Assembly: GCA_026396845.1 (NCBI GenBank)
Contig: JAPLWC010000005.1
Coordinates: forward strand, 1 to 20,260
Origin: Candidatus Gottesmanbacteria bacterium
Lineage (GTDB): Bacteria; Patescibacteriota; Microgenomatia; UBA10105; UBA927
Length of the DNA stretch: 20,260 nucleotides
Direction: 5' to 3'
The notes below the pieces were generated by a model, which made no database searches, had not been told where the DNA came from, and saw only the letters and a program-made list of their open reading frames with translations. A program made the position numbers and the translations under genes. The number at the start of each line of letters is the position of its first letter. The stretch's first letter is position 1. Positions 7,262 through 14,398 of the stretch are shown here, in pieces.

Positions 7262-7546
7262 TTATGTTTTATCCATTGTCCGCTTTGTTACTTGTCCATG
7301 ACCTCTGAATGTTCTCGTTGGTGCAAATTCGCCGAACCGGTGCCCGACCATTCCCTCTGTTATGAACACTTCAAGATGCACTCTGCCGTTGTGTACGCCG
7401 AACCGGTGTCCCACAAACTCCGGGGTAATTTGACTACCGCGTGACCACGTTTTTATCGGAGTCCTATCCCCGCTGGCTTTTTGCTTGTTAACTTTTGCCA
7501 GAAGTCTCCTGTCTATATTCGGTCCTTTTTTGCTACTTCGCGACAT
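7262..7546 (-). CDS. rpsS: 30S ribosomal protein S19
   Basis: S19 sits in the 30S head near the A-site tRNA. The product has 94 residues. The N-terminal SRSSKKGPNIDRRLLAKV and the central IKTWSRGSQITPEFVGHRFGVHNGRVHLEVFITEGMVGHRFGEFAPTR core are near-consensus. A Shine-Dalgarno AGGAGAAAG precedes ATG 7546, which follows the rplB stop by 2 bases. Confidence 0.96.
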   Translation of the reverse strand: MSRSSKKGPNIDRRLLAKVNKQKASGDRTPIKTWSRGSQITPEFVGHRFGVHNGRVHLEVFITEGMVGHRFGEFAPTRTFRGHGQVTKRTMDKT

Positions 7547-7548
7547 GT

Positions 7549-8304
7549 TTACTTTCTCCTTTGTAAAATAAATTTGTTACTGTACTTTTTCTTGGATCTG
7601 GTTTTCTTGCCTAACGTATGTTTCCCCCACGGGCTCTTCGGTGAACTCATACCGATTCCCGACCGTCCTTCACCGCCTCCGTGCGGATGGCTTCGCGGAT
7701 TCTGGGCAACACCCCTGACCGTCGGCCTGATTCCCATGTGGCGGGTACGTCCTGCTTTCCCGATGACTTCATTCTTATGTTCCACGTTACCGATTTGTCC
7801 GACTGTTGCGCGACACATCGCGTTAAACACGCGGGTTTCCCCTGACGGAAGTTTCAATTGTACCGCATTTCCGTCGCGGGCTAGTACGACCGCCGCTCCG
7901 CCTGCGCTTCGTATCATCTGTGCTCCGTGGCCCGGCTTTATTTCGATATTATGCACAAGCGTGCCTACCGGTATAGCACCGAGTGTTAATGAATTTCCCT
8001 GTTTGATGTCCGCTTTGTCACTGGCAATGACTGTCGCACCGATTTCCAATCCAAGCGGGGCGACAATATACCGTTTCTCACCGTCTACATAATTCAACAG
8101 TGCAATCTGGCTCGTGCGGTTCGGATCATATTCGATGGAAACGACTTTTGCCGCGACACCAATTTTATCCCGCTTCCAGTCAATAATACGGTAATACCGC
8201 TTATGCCGGCCGCCCTGATGCCGCATGGCCACGTGACCCGAAACGTCCCGTCCGGAATTCTTCGGCAAAATAATCGTCAGACTTTTTGGTGTTGAAAATT
8301 CCAT
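7549..8304 (-). CDS. rplB: 50S ribosomal protein L2, short N-terminus
   Basis: L2 binds 23S rRNA domain IV, supports subunit association and lies close to the peptidyl transferase centre. The core is conserved: RHQGGRHKRYYRIIDWKRDK, EYDPNRTSQIALLNYVDGEKRYI, GNSLTLGAIPVGTLVHNIE, RSAGGAAVVLARDG, and the signature HPHGGGEG with its catalytic-centre histidine. The protein has 251 residues against about 275 in most bacteria. The missing part is at the N-terminus: the usual KxxxPTxPGRR strand is absent, and the protein starts MEFSTPKSLTIILPKNSGR. The ATG follows the rplW stop in a TAA-T-ATG-G junction, and an upstream extension would run into rplW without resembling L2. Confidence 0.95.
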   Translation of the reverse strand: MEFSTPKSLTIILPKNSGRDVSGHVAMRHQGGRHKRYYRIIDWKRDKIGVAAKVVSIEYDPNRTSQIALLNYVDGEKRYIVAPLGLEIGATVIASDKADIKQGNSLTLGAIPVGTLVHNIEIKPGHGAQMIRSAGGAAVVLARDGNAVQLKLPSGETRVFNAMCRATVGQIGNVEHKNEVIGKAGRTRHMGIRPTVRGVAQNPRSHPHGGGEGRSGIGMSSPKSPWGKHTLGKKTRSKKKYSNKFILQRRK

Positions 8305-8305
8305 A

Positions 8306-8665
8306 TTATTTTCCCGACGCTGCGCGTCGAGGATCCTCGGCTTTTAGCCGGGACTTTTTCTCTTCAGCCGGTGCTTCCTGCTGGGTCACTTCAAATGCAT
8401 CAATGTGCTGTCCCGCTTTAAGCTGCAGCATGGCTTTTTTCCAGTCTTCTTTATGTTTGCTTATCATTTTTTTCCCCGTACGGCGCACTTTCCCGTGCAT
8501 CGCAATGGTGCGGACGGATAACACATTCACGCTGTACATGCGTTCGATAAGTTTTGCGATATCTTCTTTGCGTGCATGCTTGTCAACGGCGAACGTGTAC
8601 CACCCGCGTGATGCAAGTCCTAAAGACTTTTCAGAAATTAACGGTCGAAATATTTGTGATTTCAT
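8306..8665 (-). CDS. rplW: 50S ribosomal protein L23
   Basis: L23 is at the tunnel exit and docks trigger factor, SRP and SecYEG. The product has 119 residues, longer than E. coli's 100. The N-terminal RPLISEKSLGLASRGWYTFAVDKHARKEDIAKLIERMYSV matches the family (RPxxTEKs..). The KVRRTGKKMISKHKEDWKKAMLQLKAGQHID segment is also typical. The extra length is a charged C-terminal tail rich in Glu, Lys and Arg. The ATG follows the rplD stop by 2 bases, with no clear Shine-Dalgarno. Confidence 0.95.
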   Translation of the reverse strand: MKSQIFRPLISEKSLGLASRGWYTFAVDKHARKEDIAKLIERMYSVNVLSVRTIAMHGKVRRTGKKMISKHKEDWKKAMLQLKAGQHIDAFEVTQQEAPAEEKKSRLKAEDPRRAASGK

Positions 8666-8667
8666 AG

Positions 8668-9363
8668 TTACTTTTTCAATTCTCCGATTGCTTCTTTCAT
8701 AAATACGACTTTGCCGTGCATCAGAACGCTATAGGTGTTGAGGTCAGATGCCGGCAGAATATCCACGTCTTCGATGTTGCGGCCGGCGCGAACCACGGTT
8801 GCGCAGTCTTTTGCTGTAACCAATAATGTCTTTCGGGTCGCGCCTACAGCGGTAAACGCTGCTGCAACTACTTTTGTTTTCGCGACATCGGACAGGCCCG
8901 ACACAACGATAACGTTTTGCTTCTTCAGTTGCTCCGTCAGGGCACTTGCCAATGCGACTTTTCTCATTTTTTGCGGAAATCCCAACGAATAATCACGCGG
9001 TCGTGGGCCGAACACAATACCGCCGCCGACGAAAATAGGAGCCCGGATTCCTCCGTGCCTGGCTTTTCCGGTCCCTTTTTGCTTATATATTTTCCGGGTG
9101 GATCCCTGTACTTCACCGCGGGTTTTGGTAGAGGCGTGGCCGCCGCGCTGGTTGGCTAAATACACGCGGACTGCCTGTGCCATTAATTGTTTGTTAATTT
9201 TTGCACCGAATAATTCCGCAGGAAGTGTCACAGATCCGGCTGCCTTCCCGTCCATGCCAACAACAGAAGCCCTGATCCCTTTAGTGGGCTCTACTTCAGC
9301 AGTCTTTTTGACTTTCACTGCTTTCACCGCTTTTATTACTTTTGTTGCTTTTTTCGATACCAT
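8668..9363 (-). CDS. rplD: 50S ribosomal protein L4 with Lys-rich N-terminal extension
   Basis: L4 has a globular domain and a long loop that reaches the exit tunnel. In E. coli it also represses the S10 operon by attenuation and translational control. The loop region is clear: NQRGGHASTKTRGEVQGSTRKIYKQKGTGKARHGGIRAPIFVGGGIVFGPRPRDYS. The globular C-terminal part ends DLNTYSVLMHGKVVFMKEAI. The start is ATG 9363, in the TAA-T-ATG-G junction with rplC; an in-frame start at 9411 would lie inside rplC. From ATG 9363 the protein has 231 residues, including a roughly 28-residue basic low-complexity extension made of K, V, A and T before the usual beginning of L4. Confidence 0.95.
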   Translation of the reverse strand: MVSKKATKVIKAVKAVKVKKTAEVEPTKGIRASVVGMDGKAAGSVTLPAELFGAKINKQLMAQAVRVYLANQRGGHASTKTRGEVQGSTRKIYKQKGTGKARHGGIRAPIFVGGGIVFGPRPRDYSLGFPQKMRKVALASALTEQLKKQNVIVVSGLSDVAKTKVVAAAFTAVGATRKTLLVTAKDCATVVRAGRNIEDVDILPASDLNTYSVLMHGKVVFMKEAIGELKK

Positions 9364-9364
9364 A

Positions 9365-9982
9365 TTATGCTTTCTGAATAACAAGCAGGGCGTTTTTGGC
9401 GCCCGGCACAAGTCCTTTAACGGTTAAAATATTTTTTTCTGCATTGACTGCAACAACTTTAAGTCCTTTGACGGTAACCTGATCGCCGCCCATTCTCCCC
9501 GCCATGCGTTTACCTTTAAACACGCGGCCCGGAGTCGTGGTCATGCCAATGGAACCCGGTGCGCGCTCGCGGTCTGACTGACCGTGAGTTTTTGGCCCGC
9601 CTTGAAAGTGATGCCGCTTCACCCCACCGGCAAATCCTTTGCCTTTACTTATTCCCATAACGGTAATTGCGTCGCCTGCCGTAAAGACGTCTGCAACATT
9701 TACCTGAACCCCCGGTTTTTCTGTTTCTGCGACTTCATTTACAACGAAGCTGCGCAAAAAACGGAGCTTTTTTTCGAGCCCCGCTTTTTTAATATGACCG
9801 ATTTCCGCTTTGCTGAGATTTTTAGTTTCGCCGAACCCGAGCTGGATGCTTTTATAGGTCGGCGTTTGTTCTATGTGAGTAATCCAGCACGGACCGGCCT
9901 CAATTTCCGTGACCGGCAATCGCTTGCCCTCAGCGGTAAAGGTCTGTGTCGGTCCGATTTTTCTTCCCAATAATGCTTGCAT
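9365..9982 (-). CDS. rplC: 50S ribosomal protein L3
   Basis: L3 is an early-assembly protein that reaches the peptidyl transferase centre. The product has 205 residues, normal length. It begins MQALLGRKIGPTQTF and contains the signature GISKGKGFAGGVKRHHFQGGPKTHGQSDRERAPGSIG followed by GRMGGDQVTVKGLKV. An in-frame ATG at 10033 would add 17 residues but would translate straight through the terminator hairpin and T-tract, so 9982 is preferred. No Shine-Dalgarno is visible: the start is preceded by an A-rich stretch. The gene is set off from rpsJ by a 139-base gap with a promoter and terminator, so its expression may be controlled apart from tuf-rpsJ. Confidence 0.96.
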   Translation of the reverse strand: MQALLGRKIGPTQTFTAEGKRLPVTEIEAGPCWITHIEQTPTYKSIQLGFGETKNLSKAEIGHIKKAGLEKKLRFLRSFVVNEVAETEKPGVQVNVADVFTAGDAITVMGISKGKGFAGGVKRHHFQGGPKTHGQSDRERAPGSIGMTTTPGRVFKGKRMAGRMGGDQVTVKGLKVVAVNAEKNILTVKGLVPGAKNALLVIQKA

Positions 9983-9995
9983 AGTTTTTTTGACC

Positions 9996-10025
9996 AAAAA
10001 AAACGATCCCGCCCCGGCGGGATCG
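9996..10025 (-). terminator. Intrinsic terminator just upstream of rplC
   Basis: On the minus strand a perfect 9-10 bp GC-rich stem (CGATCCCGCC with GGCGGGATCG, positions 10004-10025) is followed at once by eight T (9996-10003). This is a textbook rho-independent terminator acting leftward. It ends 13 bases before the rplC start codon and lies downstream of the promoter at 10092-10120. It either ends the tuf-rpsJ transcript or acts as an attenuator in the rplC leader. On the plus strand no T-tract follows, so it is one-directional. Confidence 0.85.
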
Positions 10026-10091
10026 ATCCTCATCCGAGACTTTTGGTATATTTCAAAAATGAAAGGTTTTTCCCTCCATATCGCTCTAAAT

Positions 10092-10120
10092 AGTATACCA
10101 AAGTATCTACGAGAACACAA
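10092..10120 (-). promoter_or_regulatory. Candidate promoter for rplC onward
   Basis: On the minus strand TTGTGT (10120-10115) and TATACT (10097-10092) are 17 bases apart. The -10 box is preceded by TGG, which makes an extended -10 (TGnTATACT). The -35 box begins directly after the rpsJ stop. Predicted transcription would start near 10085, giving a leader of about 100 bases to rplC that contains the terminator at 9996-10025. The -10 box also lies in one arm of an inverted repeat (tttggtata at 10042-10050 pairs with tataccaaa at 10094-10102). Confidence 0.6.
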
Positions 10121-10121
10121 T

Positions 10122-10430
10122 TTACATTTTAATTTCTACGTCCACCCCAGCCGGCAAATCCAAGTGCATAAGCTGGTCAATCGTCTTATCAGTCGGCTCG
10201 ATAATATCAACGAGGCGCTTATGCGTCTTGATCATGAAATCCTCACGGCTGTTTCGATCGATAAAAGGACTGCGGGCCACATTAAAGTGCTCCCTGTCAG
10301 TCGGCAAAGGAATTGGCCCCACGACCCGAGCGCCCGTACGAACGGCTGTGTCTAAAATCTTCTGGCAGCAGTCATCGATGATCCTGCTGTCATAGGCTTT
10401 CAGCCTAACTCGGATTCGTCCTTTCGGCAT
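10122..10430 (-). CDS. rpsJ: 30S ribosomal protein S10
   Basis: S10 is a 30S head protein and, as NusE, part of antitermination complexes. The product has 102 residues, standard length. RIRVRLKAYDSRIID, then GPIPLPT, RSPFIDRNSREDF and IKTHKRLVDI are family signatures. It follows tuf by 40 bases. In the gap, hairpin TACCCT-AAC-AGGGTA (10435-10449) ends 4 bases before the ATG and includes AGGG, the only Shine-Dalgarno-like sequence. The gene ends in the promoter/terminator gap before rplC. Confidence 0.96.
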   Translation of the reverse strand: MPKGRIRVRLKAYDSRIIDDCCQKILDTAVRTGARVVGPIPLPTDREHFNVARSPFIDRNSREDFMIKTHKRLVDIIEPTDKTIDQLMHLDLPAGVDVEIKM

Positions 10431-10434
10431 AATT

Positions 10435-10461
10435 TACCCTGTTAGGGTATCTCTTAAAGAG
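10435..10461 (-). promoter_or_regulatory. Two small hairpins between tuf and rpsJ
   Basis: On the minus strand the gap holds CTCTT-T-AAGAG (10461-10451) and then TACCCT-AAC-AGGGTA (10449-10435). The second stem contains the likely rpsJ ribosome-binding sequence AGGG, 6 bases from the ATG. There is no T-tract, so these are not intrinsic terminators. Control of rpsJ translation is possible but not shown. Confidence 0.45.
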
Positions 10462-10470
10462 CCCGAATAT

Positions 10471-11658
10471 TTACGCGATGATCTTCGTCACTGCTCCCGC
10501 TCCTACCGTGTGCCCGCCTTCCCGTATTGCAAACCGTTGTCCCTCTTCAAGGGCAACCGGAACGATAAGTTTCGCGTTCATCTTGGTGTTATCACCCGGC
10601 ATGACCATTTCGACGCCTTTCGGCAAGGTGATTTCGCCGGTGATATCGGTCGTCTTGATATAAAACTGCGGCCGGTATCCGGTAAAGAACGGTGTGTGAC
10701 GTCCACCCTCTTCTTTGGCGAGCACGTAGATCTGTGCTTCAAACTCCGTGTGCGGTTTGACCGATCCCGGTTTGGCAAGCACCTGACCACGCTCGACCTG
10801 GTCTTTTTCTATACCGCGCAGAAGTATACCCACGTTGTCGCCGGCCTGCCCTTCATCCAGGAGTTTCCTAAACATTTCAACTCCCGTGACAACACTCGAC
10901 TGCGTAGGCCGTATTCCCACAATTTCAATCGTGTCGTTCACCTTTACGCGACCGCGCTCGATGCGTCCCGTCACGACGGTTCCGCGGCCTTTGATCGAGA
11001 AGATATCCTCGATAGGCATAAGGAACGGCTTCTCAAGGTCACGGACCGGTGTGGGTATGTATTCATCTACCGTATCCATGAGTTTCTGACTCCCTTTTTC
11101 CGCTTCCGCATCACCTTGCAAAGCCTTCAAAGCAGAACCTCGGATAACCGGAATTTTATCGCCGGGAAATCCGTTCTTGGTCAATAGTTCCCGGACTTCC
11201 ATTTCGACCAGATCCAGAAGTTCCGCGTCATTCACCATGTCGCATTTGTTCATAAATACGACGATTGCAGGCACGTTCACCTGCTTGGCTAAAAGAATAT
11301 GCTCGCGAGTCTGCGGCATAGGGCCGTCCGGAGCAGAAACTACCAAAATGGCACCATCCATTTGTGCGGCGCCGGTGATCATGTTCTTCACGTAATCAGC
11401 GTGGCCGGGTGCATCAATGTGTGCATAGTGGCGTTTTTTGGTTTCGTATTCTGAATGGTGAATGTTGATGGTGACGCCTCGGGCTTTTTCCTCCGGGGCG
11501 CTGTCAATTTCTTCGTATTTAAGCGCCTTCGCGAGGCCCTGTTTGGCCAACACATGCGTAATTGCGGACGTGAGGGTCGTCTTTCCATGGTCAACGTGCC
11601 CGATGGTTCCGATATTCACATGCGGTTTTGTCCGTTCAAATTTTTTCTGGTCTGCCAT
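10471..11658 (-). CDS. tuf: Elongation factor Tu
   Basis: EF-Tu is the GTPase that delivers aminoacyl-tRNA to the ribosome. The product has 395 residues, the normal length for three domains. The P-loop is GHVDHGKT at residues 20-27. DAPGHADY is the switch II/G3 region and NKCD is G4. The C-terminal beta-barrels end with IREGGHTVGAGAVTKI, the usual C-terminus. The ATG at 11658 is fixed by a strong Shine-Dalgarno, AAAGGAGG, 7 bases upstream; an upstream in-frame start at 11679 would lie ahead of it. The promoter at 11718-11747 gives a leader of about 50 bases. An unknown gene separates tuf from fusA. Confidence 0.97.
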   Translation of the reverse strand: MADQKKFERTKPHVNIGTIGHVDHGKTTLTSAITHVLAKQGLAKALKYEEIDSAPEEKARGVTINIHHSEYETKKRHYAHIDAPGHADYVKNMITGAAQMDGAILVVSAPDGPMPQTREHILLAKQVNVPAIVVFMNKCDMVNDAELLDLVEMEVRELLTKNGFPGDKIPVIRGSALKALQGDAEAEKGSQKLMDTVDEYIPTPVRDLEKPFLMPIEDIFSIKGRGTVVTGRIERGRVKVNDTIEIVGIRPTQSSVVTGVEMFRKLLDEGQAGDNVGILLRGIEKDQVERGQVLAKPGSVKPHTEFEAQIYVLAKEEGGRHTPFFTGYRPQFYIKTTDITGEITLPKGVEMVMPGDNTKMNAKLIVPVALEEGQRFAIREGGHTVGAGAVTKIIA

Positions 11659-11690
11659 AGGATTTCCTCCTTTAAACAATAAATTAATAC

Positions 11691-11706
11691 AGCTAATTGC
11701 TTAGCT
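11691..11706 (-). promoter_or_regulatory. Stem-loop at the 5' end of the tuf leader
   Basis: AGCTAA-TTGC-TTAGCT is a perfect 6-bp inverted repeat with a 4-base loop. It starts about 5 bases after the predicted tuf transcription start. A 5'-end hairpin of this kind can stabilise an mRNA, but the role here is inferred. Confidence 0.4.
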
Positions 11707-11717
11707 TTGTATCCGGT

Positions 11718-11747
11718 ATTGTACCACAGGCTGGGCGAGCTTGACAA
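11718..11747 (-). promoter_or_regulatory. tuf: Promoter of tuf
   Basis: On the minus strand TTGTCA (11747-11742) is followed after 18 bases by TACAAT (11723-11718). The -10 box is preceded by TGG, an extended -10. The predicted start near 11711 leaves a leader of about 52 bases that contains a small stem-loop and the strong tuf Shine-Dalgarno. It lies in the 109-base gap after the unknown gene 11768-12184, so tuf-rpsJ can be transcribed independently of fusA. Confidence 0.7.
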
Positions 11748-11767
11748 TAGGCGTAAGAAAACCGGAA

Positions 11768-12184
11768 TTATTGAGCCTTAGCTGGAGAAGATTTGAAAGC
11801 TGCTTCAACAAAGGTTGTCGTGAGATGATATTTTCCCTCTCTCAAGACAATCCACCCACCGCCCACCGGATAACGACCGGTCACTATTGAAAAACTCATT
11901 CCTTGATCGACTAATTGATTGAAGCTAAACCCTTCATGAGAACTAACCCTGTGATAAATCTCTTCGATCTCCTCTGCCGTAAACGGTTTCCATGAATCCT
12001 TTTCCTGACACAGACGAATAATATATCCAGCTGAAATTTCTGTCTCTGTGTTCCCATATGCGTCAAACAAGCGTTTGTTCGCATTTATATCGCCTGGCTT
12101 TATGGGAAAATCAACCACTTCTTCAACTAGTGGTCCGCGCTGTTCCAGCAGAGTTCTTGGATCAAAACGAGGCTCCATTTCCAT
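11768..12184 (-). CDS. Hypothetical protein between fusA and tuf
   Basis: I do not recognise this 138-residue protein. It is soluble and acidic in its first two thirds. There is no signal peptide, membrane segment, cysteine pair or catalytic motif. A helical middle part (FTAEEIEEIYHRV) is followed by FNQLVDQGMSF and then a strand-like PVGGGWIVLREGKYHLTTTFVEAAF. That order of helix, helix and beta-hairpin could be a winged-helix fold, but this is only a suggestion. It interrupts the common fusA-tuf neighbourhood. A promoter (12194-12222) with its -10 box 9 bases from the ATG suggests a nearly leaderless mRNA. A second in-frame ATG lies two codons downstream (12178). Confidence 0.75.
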   Translation of the reverse strand: MEMEPRFDPRTLLEQRGPLVEEVVDFPIKPGDINANKRLFDAYGNTETEISAGYIIRLCQEKDSWKPFTAEEIEEIYHRVSSHEGFSFNQLVDQGMSFSIVTGRYPVGGGWIVLREGKYHLTTTFVEAAFKSSPAKAQ

Positions 12185-12193
12185 AGAAAACCT

Positions 12194-12222
12194 ATATTAC
12201 TCTCTCCCTCTCTGAAAATCAA
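12194..12222 (-). promoter_or_regulatory. Promoter of the gene at 11768-12184
   Basis: On the minus strand TTGATT (12222-12217), a 17-base spacer and TAATAT (12199-12194) are followed 9 bases later by the ATG at 12184. A start about 7 bases after the -10 box would leave an almost leaderless message. It lies in the 70-base gap after fusA. Confidence 0.6.
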
Positions 12223-12254
12223 ATTTAGGGCGCTCTAATGCGAATATCAGATGC

Positions 12255-14384
12255 TTATCTATTTTCGCCCGGAGTTCGTGCGCGGCCGGAAGCTTCGATG
12301 ATTTTCTCCTGGATATTCCTGGGTACTTCTTCATAGTGGGACGGCTCCATATAATAGGTCGCGCGGCCCTTCGACATGCTGCGAAGCGTGGTTGCATATC
12401 CGGAAAGCTCGGCTAAAGGAACCATTGCTAAAATCACGGTCACGTGACCCCGTTTGGTCGTGCCCAGAATCTGGGACCGTTTGGCCCCGAGGTCTCCGAT
12501 AATGTCTCCCATAAACTCGTCGGGGGTCGTCACTTCGACCTTCATGATAGGCTCAAGCAAGGTCGGAGATGCCTGTTTTACCGCATGCTGAAGCGCCATA
12601 GAGCCTGCGATCTTAAAAGCTACTTCCGATGAGTCCACCTCATGGTACGTTCCGTCGTACAGGGTCACCTGCATATCCACCAATGGGAAACCGGCAACGA
12701 CGCCATTTTCCATCGCTTCTTTAATTCCCTTTTCAATCGGCGCGATAAACTCTTTGGGAATCGCTCCACCCTTAATATCATTAATCCATTCGTATCCTTC
12801 CCCACGACCTTTGGGCGCAATACGGATAAAACAGTGACCGTATTGTCCGCGTCCGCCGGATTGCCGGATGTATTTGCCTTCGCCTTCCGCTTCCTTTTTG
12901 ATTGTCTCTTTGTAGGCAACCTGCGGGGCTCCCACATTGGCTTCCACTTTAAACTCGCGCTTCATGCGGTCTACTAAAATCTCGAGATGCAGTTCTCCCA
13001 TACCCCAGATAATGGTCTGGTTGGTCTCGAGATTGCTTTTGATCTTAAACGTCGGGTCTTCTTCACTTAAGCGTTGCAGAGCATACCCCATCCGCTCCTG
13101 ATCATTTTTGGTCTTGGGTTCAATGGCAAGCGAAATGACCGGCTCGGGGAACGTAATTTTCTCAAGGATAATCGGATGGTCTTTGTCGCAAACCGTGTCG
13201 CCGGTAATGGTTTCTTTAAATCCGACAACTGCAACGATTTCTCCGGCATACGCTTCTTTGATTTCCTCGCGCTGATTGGCGTGCATGAGAAGTAGTCTGC
13301 CTACTCGTTCGGTAGACCCTTTTGTGGAATTGTATGCATAGGAACCCGACTGCAACCTGCCGGAATAAATGCGCACATAGGTGAGTTTCCCAACATGCGG
13401 ATCGATCTGGATTTTAAATGCCAGTCCGCAGAATTTTTCTTCCTTCGTGCGTTTGCGCGTAATTTTTTCTTCGGTTTTCGGGTCCGTGCCGCCAACAGGA
13501 GGAAGATCCAATGGGCTGGGAAGATAATCCACGACTGCGTCCAAAAGCGGCTGAACTCCTTTGTTGCGTAAACTGGATCCTGCATAAATCGGAACAAGTT
13601 TATAGCCGATGACCGCACGGCGAAGTGCAGTTTTCAATTCCTCCACGCTTGGCTCTTCGCCATTTAGAAATTTTTCAAGGAGTATGTCATCCGTTTCACT
13701 GATGCGCTCGATAAGCTGGGCGCGGGACTTTTCGACTTCAACTTTCAAATCCGCGGGAACGTCCTCTTCGTCGGCATGGGCGCCTAAATCTTCCGTGTGC
13801 CAGATATAGGCTTTCCGCGTCAGAAGATCAATAACTCCCTTAAACGTGTTTTCCCGTCCGATCGGGACAACCATGGGGGCGCAGCGCGCACCCAACCGCT
13901 CTTCGATGGACTTGATCGTTGCGCGGAAATCAGCACCTATCTTGTCCATTTTGTTGATGAAGCAAAGCCGCGGCACGGCATATTTGTCTGCCTGATGCCA
14001 CACGGTCTCCGATTGCGACTGCACGCCCTCTTCCGCGTCCAGTACGGTAATGCCTCCGTCCAATACACGAAGTGACCGTTCTACTTCTGCGGTAAAATCA
14101 ACGTGGCCGGGGGTATCAATGATGTTGAAACGGAATCCTTTCCAGAACGTGGTTGTAGCGGCCGAAACGATCGTAATTCCGCGCTCCTTTTCCTGCTCCA
14201 TCCAGTCCATCTGGGTGGTGCCCTCATCAATATCACCGATTTTGTAGCTTCGTCCGGTGTAATAGAGGATGCGCTCCGTGGTCGTGGTTTTGCCCGCATC
14301 AATATGCGCGATAATCCCGATGTTCCGCACTTTATCAAGCGGTACATCTCTCTGTTCTGTCGTAATTGTTGTCGGTACTGCCAT
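12255..14384 (-). CDS. fusA: Elongation factor G
   Basis: EF-G is the translocation GTPase, also used in ribosome recycling. The product has 709 residues, full length with five domains. AHIDAGKT (residues 26-33) is the P-loop, DTPGHVDFTAEVERSLRVLDG is G3/switch II and NKMDK is G4. Domain IV is marked by RQSGGRGQYGHC and the C-terminal part by GDLGAKRSQILG, LRSMSKGRATYYMEPSHYEEVP. The ATG at 14384 has no Shine-Dalgarno. The leader contains a promoter (14445-14473) and an intrinsic terminator (14399-14426) between that promoter and the start codon. In most genomes fusA directly follows rpsG; here about 4.4 kb separates them. Confidence 0.97.
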   Translation of the reverse strand: MAVPTTITTEQRDVPLDKVRNIGIIAHIDAGKTTTTERILYYTGRSYKIGDIDEGTTQMDWMEQEKERGITIVSAATTTFWKGFRFNIIDTPGHVDFTAEVERSLRVLDGGITVLDAEEGVQSQSETVWHQADKYAVPRLCFINKMDKIGADFRATIKSIEERLGARCAPMVVPIGRENTFKGVIDLLTRKAYIWHTEDLGAHADEEDVPADLKVEVEKSRAQLIERISETDDILLEKFLNGEEPSVEELKTALRRAVIGYKLVPIYAGSSLRNKGVQPLLDAVVDYLPSPLDLPPVGGTDPKTEEKITRKRTKEEKFCGLAFKIQIDPHVGKLTYVRIYSGRLQSGSYAYNSTKGSTERVGRLLLMHANQREEIKEAYAGEIVAVVGFKETITGDTVCDKDHPIILEKITFPEPVISLAIEPKTKNDQERMGYALQRLSEEDPTFKIKSNLETNQTIIWGMGELHLEILVDRMKREFKVEANVGAPQVAYKETIKKEAEGEGKYIRQSGGRGQYGHCFIRIAPKGRGEGYEWINDIKGGAIPKEFIAPIEKGIKEAMENGVVAGFPLVDMQVTLYDGTYHEVDSSEVAFKIAGSMALQHAVKQASPTLLEPIMKVEVTTPDEFMGDIIGDLGAKRSQILGTTKRGHVTVILAMVPLAELSGYATTLRSMSKGRATYYMEPSHYEEVPRNIQEKIIEASGRARTPGENR

Positions 14385-14398
14385 AATTGTATTGTAAC

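Noticed and set aside
7481..8092. 203-codon open frame on the plus strand opposite rplB
   Set aside because: It is antisense to a clearly conserved L2 gene, has no recognisable domain and reads as an arginine/proline/serine-rich shadow.
9983..10033. Longer L3 starting at the in-frame ATG 10033
   Set aside because: The extra 17 codons are the terminator hairpin and T-tract, and L3 proteins normally start at the MQALLGRKIG position.
10510..11187. 225-codon open frame on the plus strand opposite tuf
   Set aside because: It is an antisense shadow of the highly biased tuf gene with no family features and no ribosome-binding site.
11741..11746. Perfect TTGACA on the plus strand in the tuf upstream gap
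   Set aside because: No -10 box lies 16-18 bases downstream and no plus-strand gene follows. The sequence overlaps the complement of the tuf -35 box.
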